The notes beneath the pieces were generated by a model that worked only from the letters and a program-made list of their open reading frames with translations, was not told the origin of the DNA and made no database searches. Positions 57,860 through 64,000 of a stretch of 64,000 bases of DNA are shown here, piece by piece. Position 1 is the first letter of the stretch. Every line of letters begins with the position of its first letter. This stretch comes from Tridacna crocea (taxonomy: Eukaryota > Mollusca > Bivalvia > Cardiida > Cardiidae): assembly GCA_943736015.1 (NCBI GenBank), contig OX031058.1, forward strand, positions 2,433,001 through 2,497,000, given 5' to 3'. A program made the translations under genes and the position numbers.

Positions 57860-59095
57860 ATGTTTTGCTTACTTAGCAGGATAAAAGGGTTAAAATCAAG
57901 ATGCTTGCACAGTATGGGCGTATTTCTTTCCCTCAGAACACGCCGAACATGTTCTAGGCCAATAGAGTAATGGAGAACAATTCCTGTCGCTACTCCAGAC
58001 ACTCCGAACACGTTCTAGGTCAATACAGTATTGCGGAACAGTGTGCGGTGTACTTCAGAACATATTCTGATTGTTCAAATTAAATCAAAGTGCAGTGCAC
58101 CCGCTGATCGGTTGCTAGGTGATACAAAATGGCTGAAAGACGGACAATACTTCATGGCGAAACTTGCAATTGTCTTTTTTACGATATGAATGCCAAAAAT
58201 ATGAGCATAGACTTGTCTCTACCTTTCGCAGCTAATCATTTACTCCATTAACATTAAAGGTGGCCCTTCAGATTCTGGGACGAAAATTTTACAAAAATGC
58301 AAAAAAATCATCCTTCTACTCCCATAGCCTTTTAATTTGCATTCATAAAACCCCAGTAGTCGAAAACCACGAGAAATTAGAGATTTATTACGGACCAGGT
58401 TGACACCGATGGGAGACACATTCTATTTTTAGATTGATTATCAATTCTTTCATTTTAATACAGGAAAACACAGACAAAGTTTCAAACATCCGTCCAAAGA
58501 AGACATTATGGAATATAATTATTACATGATTGTTATGCAATGGAATTTAAGCGTTATTAGTCACGTGCCAGTCATTTGACATTCCCACAATGCTTTATTC
58601 ATTTTTGGCGCGAAATCTAAAAATAACTTAAGTGGCTACGTAGCCTTTTAAGGGAATACCATCAAGAATTTTTTTTTGTAATTTAATGATTCTTAATTAT
58701 TGATGATTTGTATTGTTTTTTCATATAAATTTCAATAATATATATATTTTTTAATTTGGTGTGATGGGAAAATTTTAAATACCCACCTCTAAGATTTCAT
58801 AATATTTCAGTGGGTTGTCTCCCTTAGTACACGATGCAGCGAATTAAAGCAAAAATGCCACGTAAATAAAAGGGGCGATAGTCTTTGCAAAAGGATTTAA
58901 CACACTTGCAAAATGTAACTATCAGGTCAGCCTGCGCATTCCGTACAGACTGACCTGGGTCGAAACATTTTGTCACTGGCCAATTTTTAGCATGTGAAAG
59001 GACCAGTCTACCTCGTAATTTGGTCGATGGTTGTACAAAATGAATTTTACAGATCCACAGTTATAACCTACTTGGTATCATAGATCACGAAGATA
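57860..59095. other. intergenic with tandem and family K repeats
   Basis: CTCCGAACACGTTCTAGGTC and related units repeat at about 57940-58080. A family K repeat lies at 58085-58205 (GGTTGCTAGGTGATACAAAA). The rest is AT-rich without a recognised gene. Confidence 0.5.
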
Positions 59096-59101
59096 CTTTA
59101 A

Positions 59102-59303
59102 CTCTTTACCGCCCAATCCTGACTTTTAACGACCCTGAGAAAGACGCCTTATGAAAACATTGTGGGAAAAGAAGAAAATGCTGGTAAAACAGCCCTTCCA
59201 AACCCTTCCAAAAACAAATTTTAACTTGAGTGCCATATTTATTATGTCGTCTGCTGATGCTTTCAATTCAGACAACCCTATAAGTTTGTTGTTTGGTAAA
59301 CAG
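59102..59303 (+). mobile_element. family A MITE, copy A38, second core arm lost
   Basis: TTAA-bounded. CTCTTTACCGCCCAATCC start and GTTTGGTAAACAG end. After GAAAATGCTGGTAAAACAGC it jumps to the right flank. Confidence 0.83.
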
Positions 59304-59397
59304 TTAAACGTCCTTTTCAAAGAGCACTGAATTACATTTGTGGTTTGTTACGATCACTGAAATCGTTGTAATTGTTGGAATTATTAATCCTTTACCA

Positions 59398-59608
59398 AAC
59401 AATAAAAGTTTAGACTGAACCAAACTGAAAGCACCTGCAGATGACGAATTAAACATAACTTAAAAATTGAAATTTGTTTCCAGCAGGGTAGAAAACATGG
59501 TGGGAAAAGGAGAAAATGCTGGTTACCAGCACTTTCTCCTTTTCCCACAATGTTTTCTAAAGGCTTCTATCTCAGGGTCGTTAAAAGAAGGGATTGTGTG
59601 GTAAAGAG
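59398..59608 (-). mobile_element. family A MITE, copy A39
   Basis: TTAA-bounded. TCCTTTACCAAACAATAAA start and GTGTGGTAAAGAG end, core ATGCTGGTTACCAGCAC. Confidence 0.9.
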
Positions 59609-59706
59609 TTAACCCTTATTCTTCTTAATAACTAACAGGAAATCGTAAGTAAATCCCCAAATATTGCTTTCTCGAAGTCGTGTTCTGTGGAATAATATCT
59701 CCTTAT

Positions 59707-59802
59707 CGGACAGTGTAGAATCAAGATCAGACTGCACGTTCTGTGCAGTCTGATCTTGATCTACGCTGTCCGCAAAAGTCGGTGAGTCACGCTAAGCAGC
59801 TT
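59707..59802. repeat. family C hairpin, copy C5
   Basis: CGGACAGTGTAGAATCAAGA facing TCTTGATCTACGCTGTCCG, tail GTCGGTGAGTCACGCTAAGC. Confidence 0.87.
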
Positions 59803-59804
59803 AA

Positions 59805-60025
59805 CCCTTTCCCAAACAATAAATTTTGGACTCTTCCAATCTGAAAGACTTTGCAGATGACAATTTCAGATTTGGAGAAATTGGCAGAAAGTTCTCAAAA
59901 AGGGTAGAAAACACTGTGGGAAAAGAAGAAATTGCTCTTTATGAGCAATATCTCCTTTTCCCCACAATGTTTTCAAAAGACTTTTACTGCAGACACGTAT
60001 AAACCAGGGCTTATTTTGGAAAGGG
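59805..60025 (-). mobile_element. family A MITE, copy A40 (CCCTTTCCC subfamily)
   Basis: TTAA-bounded. CCCTTTCCCAAACAATAAA start and TTTTGGAAAGGG end, core ATTGCTCTTTATGAGCAAT. Confidence 0.9.
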
Positions 60026-60284
60026 TTAAGGGTTAAAGCAAAATCATATGAGATGTTTAGCCTAAGAAACAACAAAATTCTAAAGTACATTTCTTCAGAC
60101 CTTTAATAAGATTTTATCTGAAATGCCAAATTACTAACGTTTTAAATTTTACAGGAAAACATGTAAAGACTTCTAATTATTTCATATAACTTGGCAGTAT
60201 TTGATAATTAAAATCGATGCTTGCCACGTGTTTGGTTTTTTTTTATGGCTCAATTGCACCGTTTTTGTGAATGCAAAAACCTGA

Positions 60285-60645
60285 TCTTTAACCGAACGAA
60301 CAAAATTGGACATATCCAATTCCAAAGCATTTACAGATGAAAAATTAATCCTACCATACTAAATAACCCTTTACCACACAATGACGACTTTTTACACCCA
60401 TGAAAGAGAAAGCTTTCAAAAATGGTAACCAGCATTTTCTCCTTTTCCCATATTATTTTCTACCAGTTTGATATAATATATGTTATAATATATATTATTT
60501 GAATGATAATATTATTTCCAGCAGGGTAGAAAACATTGGGAAAAGGAGAAAATGCTGCTTACTACCGTTTTCTCCTTTTCCCAAAATGTTTTTAAAAGGT
60601 TTCTATGTCAGGGTTTTAAAAGCCAGGGATTGTTTGGTAAAGGGT
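60285..60645. repeat. family A MITE pieces
   Basis: A left half at 60368-60465 (CCCTTTACCACACAATGACG) and an antisense piece at 60515-60645 with core AATGCTGCTTACTACCGTTT, ending GTTTGGTAAAGGG. Confidence 0.7.
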
Positions 60646-60648
60646 TCA

Positions 60649-60867
60649 TCCTTCACTACACAATCCCGACTTAACGACCATAGGGAAGGGGGCTTTTGAA
60701 AATATTGGGGTAAATGAAGAAAATGGTGGTTACCCACATTTTCTCCATTTCCTACAATGTTTTCTACATTTTGTCCCACAATTGCCATCATTACAGCTAA
60801 ATCTATAAAAATGTCCTTAGCGAATGCTTTCTATTTGGAGGAGTCTAAAATTTTGTCATTTGGTAAA
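60649..60867 (+). mobile_element. family A MITE, copy A42
   Basis: TCCTTCACTACACAATCCC start, core ATGGTGGTTACCCACAT and right end GTCATTTGGTAAAT without TTAA. Confidence 0.78.
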
Positions 60868-61124
60868 TACCGAAGGCCCTTTTAGCTCAGGTTTATCTCT
60901 TTACCCCAGCGGCTTATCTCACTTTTATCTCGGCACCCACTGCTTCTATCGGTTTTCCTGGAATATCCGCATTACCCCGCACAATACTCTTTCCAAACTA
61001 TTGACTGCACCACTATGTGATCATGCTCGAAAAAAATGATCAGCTGTGAGAGAGGAACGAATCCACTCGTCACAACTCGGCCGATTCCATACATCTAACC
61101 TTGTCCGTTTAACCATGTTAACGG

Positions 61125-61935
61125 CTGTTTCCATTTCATTATCTCCCGCTAGATGGCATTCTATAGATACTAATCTATCTCATTTGGGCATCCTGGGTGC
61201 TAGACCGGTTACCGCCCCTGATACTACTACGTGTATAGGTGTAATACACGGTATACAACGGTGGCCAGTTCACCTAGGTGCAGAACCGAACCACTTTCCT
61301 ACCCGACAACCGTTACTTTGAATTTTAAACTAAAATCAACGTTTACTCAATAAAACGCTACCTCGTGCAATTCACTCAGCTATGATCAGCAGTTTAGAGA
61401 AATCTGGAGCTAAAGCAGGTCTCATTTCTCCTCAAACGTATTGATAAAAGCTATTTTCTACATTGCTACTTTATGAAGCGTAATATTACAGTCTGCCCGC
61501 TTTCGAGGCTCGTGATGCGTCATATAAGACAAGTCGAATCTTCGAAGAATATGACATGCGCAGACAACGGTTTCCATTTGCACTGCGAATCACATGATCT
61601 TATACATGGCACGGCAAGGTCAGTTGTTTAGCAACGACTTAAAAAACCTCGATGAAGTTATTCACATCTGTCTATCTGTCGGTGAAAACTTCAATCGGAA
61701 TTGATAATCCACGTTAAAAAATGACTATACGAACTGTTTGTCAACTGAAATGTACTTAGAAAGATTTCGATAGAAAATTGAAACTCGAGTTTTCTTTTGT
61801 AAGAGGAGCCTTACAATTTTCAGATCGGTAAACCGGAATTTTTCCGGGCGATAAATGTACCGATCTGCTACATATCAATCCACCAGATGCAGCCGAGGAA
61901 TATGATGGGCTGACATCACCCGATGAATGCCGAAT
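61125..61935. repeat. family G repeats, parts Q then inverted P
   Basis: Q (61125-61590: TTATCTCCCGCTAGATGGCA, TTTGAATTTTAAACTAAAAT) and P inverted (61600-61935: CAGATCGGTAAACCGGAA, CGATCTGCTACATA). The mutual order and orientation differ from 17755-18560. Confidence 0.72.
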
Positions 61936-62075
61936 GGAACGAATCCTGTCGCATTGACTATCATCCATTCCATGAAAAAAATCGCGAAGCAGGTGAATCG
62001 AACCAGCAACCCTCTGGTCTCATGTTACGTACGCTACCGACCTCTCTGTTGGTGCATGACAGTCTGAGGAGGATT
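61935..62075 (-). mobile_element. SINE copy 3, fragment with tRNA-like head
   Basis: On the minus strand, AGAGAGGTCGGTAGCGTAC (A-box side), GGTTCGATTCACC (B box, 62004-61992), then GGATGATAGTCAATGCGACA as in copy 1. It ends where family G begins. Confidence 0.7.
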
Positions 62076-62313
62076 GCATGGAATTGCAGAAACCAGCAAT
62101 TAAGGTTGTAAAAGTATGTTTATGATCTCATTATTAGCGATTTCTCCCGATATACATGACATTATTAGAGCGCATTATTACTGCAGAAACATTCCATACG
62201 TTCGTGTAGACCTTTACCTTGCTGGACAAGTCAAACTTTCAAATAGAGATTAAAACCCCGAATATAATGTTATTTAAAACTTATTTTTAACAGAAAAATA
62301 TACTCATATCGGA

Positions 62314-62405
62314 CCGTGTAGATCCAAGATCAGACTGCACGTTCTGTGCAGTCTGATATTGATCTACACTGTCCGCGAAAGTTCAGTGAGTCGCACTGAG
62401 TATGT
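62314..62405. repeat. family C hairpin, copy C6
   Basis: GGACCGTGTAGATCCAAGAT facing ATATTGATCTACACTGTCC, tail AGTTCAGTGAGTCGCACTGA. A shorter relative lies at 62540-62600 (GATCAAGATTAGACTGCAC). Confidence 0.82.
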
Positions 62406-62615
62406 TAAGAATGAAGGTTATCGGCTAACTTCTCGAAAATTACAATAAAGTGAGGTTGTTTTTTTCCGAACGAGATGCATTGTACTAAGTCACATAATTC
62501 GCCCTTAAGCTGCTGAGCGACACAGGGGCGCTTTTGAGGGCATTGCAGATCAAGATTAGACTGCACGAAAGGTGCAGTCTGATCTTTGACTTACTCTGTG
62601 GAGGACCCAATCGTC

Positions 62616-62686
62616 GGTTTACTTTAAAAACCTCGTAACTACAGCTTGTTTGAAGCTGTAGTTACGAGGTTTTTTTTAAGTAAACC
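62616..62686. repeat. 71-bp hairpin
   Basis: GGTTTACTTTAAAAACCTCG and TAACTACAGCTT face AAGCTGTAGTTA and CGAGGTTTTTTTTAAGTAAA. The loop is GTTTG. Confidence 0.9.
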
Positions 62687-62979
62687 AACGCAATACGGTG
62701 ATTTAGATTTCTTTCGAGTGAAATCAACTTTGAAAGGTAGGAATGTTTGGATTTTCATACTGAGTGGAAATTTTCGTTTCATTTACATGACGTATTTAGC
62801 AGCTTAAGTTTTAAATTCATTCACTCATGAAAGAAAAAAAATCAGTGCATAAATCTGAAGATATCCTCATAATGGGTTCCTGAATCAGAACCGTGCTCTG
62901 TCAAAAGGGGGTTTAATGCCATCTACAAAAAAAAGTATCGATCTACGTCATCTTGAGCAATCCGCGTCCATATGCCTAC

Positions 62980-63428
62980 GGCAAGACGTTGATGGCATTG
63001 CAAGACGCTTACAGCATTTCAAGACGCTGAAACGGTATTTCAAGACGCTTACGGCATTGCAAGACCCTTACGGCATTTTGAGACGCTTACGGTATTGCAA
63101 GACGCTTACGGCATTTCAAGACGCTTACGGTGTTTAAAGAGGCTTACGGCATTGCAAGACGCTTACGACATTGCAAGACGCCTACTGTATTGCAAGACGC
63201 TTACAGTATTGCAAGACGCTTACGGCATTGCAAGAAGATTACGGCATTGCAAAACGCCTACGGTATTGCAAAACGCTTACGGCATTGCAAGAAGATTACG
63301 GCATTGCAAGACGCCTACGGTATTTCAAGACGCCTACGGTATTGCAAGACGCTTACGGAATTGCAAGACGCTTAAACTGCATTGCAAGGCGCTTAAACTG
63401 CATTGTAAGACACTTTCGGCACTGCAGG
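62980..63428 (+). repeat. 19-bp minisatellite, about 23 units, open in all three forward frames
   Basis: The consensus unit is ACGGCATTGCAAGACGCTT with variants (ACGGTATTTC, AAGATT, GCCTAC). 19 is not a multiple of three, so each forward frame cycles through all registers and reads the same 19-residue super-repeat (GIARRLRHCKTLTALQDAY). The unit contains no stop, so all three forward frames stay open for about 200-400 bases. No start, splice or promoter context shows that it is translated. Confidence 0.88.
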
Positions 63429-63429
63429 T

Positions 63430-63925
63430 TTATTACGATATTACCATCCTATCGCTTCTAGCACAACATGGAATGAAATTTCTTATTAGTTGATAAATAA
63501 GGATTTATACTGATATGATATTTTTGCACATTTCTAAACGACCAGAAATTCATTTGATGTCCATCTTGAAATTATATGTTGATATTTTGTTATTTTTCAG
63601 AAAAGGGAAGTAATTATTTTTCTCATTTTTGTAATGAGAATAGAGTGGCCCTAGATTTATACGAGTAAATTATCATTCTTAATAATAATTAGAAGGAAAA
63701 AATGGAAAAAAGGGGCTCGGTCAAAGTAGTACAAAAATACTTAATTTCAATCGTCTTTTTTAGGATTATATTATAGCAGTAGCTGTTTTCCATTAGAATG
63801 GTACCACCTTAATCTGAATCGGTTTTTGAATGATCGAGATTAGACTTGAAAGAGTCTGTACTCTGATCGACACTTAAGAAATTTTCTGAGACTTAACGAC
63901 AAAATTGCTTTCAATTCTTTATTGC
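63430..63925. other. AT-rich stretch, nothing recognised
   Basis: No reading frame or repeat that I can assign. Confidence 0.45.
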
Positions 63926-64000
63926 CAATACCAAACGACAAAATTTCGGACTTTTCCAAAATGCAAAACATTTGCTGAAAACAAATAAGATAAATCTGTA
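63926..64000 (-). repeat. family A MITE cut by the window edge
   Basis: CCAATACCAAACGACAAAAT and TTTTCCAAAATGCAAAACAT are the left end in minus orientation. Confidence 0.7.

Noticed and set aside
62980..63428. CRISPR-like array of short repeats
   Set aside because: The units are head-to-tail with no unique spacers, and the DNA is eukaryotic with spliced genes. It is a minisatellite.

Overview
The window looks like nuclear DNA of a bivalve mollusc. The coding parts are short exons split by GT-AG introns, the DNA is AT-rich, and most of the remaining sequence is short palindromic transposons, Helentron-like tandem-repeat elements, tRNA-derived SINEs and retrotransposon pieces. The bivalve assignment rests on the style of the repeats and the animal-type genes. 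I cannot name the species.

Layout. (1) 1-5300: one exon of a small unknown gene at the left edge (minus strand), then repeats, including a direct duplication of about 0.3 kb. (2) 5352-6350: a single-exon gene on the plus strand for a 332-residue 2-oxoglutarate/Fe(II) oxygenase of the isopenicillin N synthase-like family, with an intron in its 5' UTR. (3) 6.5-13.1 kb: many copies of a TTAA-bounded palindromic MITE (family A). A two-exon gene on the minus strand (13071-11569) encodes an unknown 97-residue protein; the exon at 492-607 is a paralogue of its first exon. (4) 13.3-16.1 kb: a 2.75-kb terminal-inverted-repeat element whose ends carry repeated GAAGATTCGG boxes. (5) 20835-55607: a complete 14-exon gene for a prolyl-oligopeptidase-family (S9) serine peptidase of 661 residues. 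Its 1,986 coding bases spread over 34.8 kb. All 13 introns are GT-AG and every exon joins in phase. (6) 55.6-64 kb: more MITEs, a 619-bp TIR element, interrupted SINEs, and a 19-bp minisatellite that is open in all three forward frames.

The introns of the peptidase gene hold a decayed Ty3/gypsy element (antisense, intron 3), which is itself split by a LINE tail with a 13-bp target duplication. They also hold three decayed LINE coding ends (two in intron 1, one in intron 7), Helentron-like arrays (introns 4, 5, 7 and 13) and about twenty family-A MITEs in both orientations.

I see no operon-like linkage between the genes. The most unusual signals are the family-A MITE (probably piggyBac-like), the GAAGATTCGG element, the frame-rotating 19-bp array, the unknown 97-residue gene with its paralogue, and the Gly-to-Asn change beside the peptidase catalytic serine.
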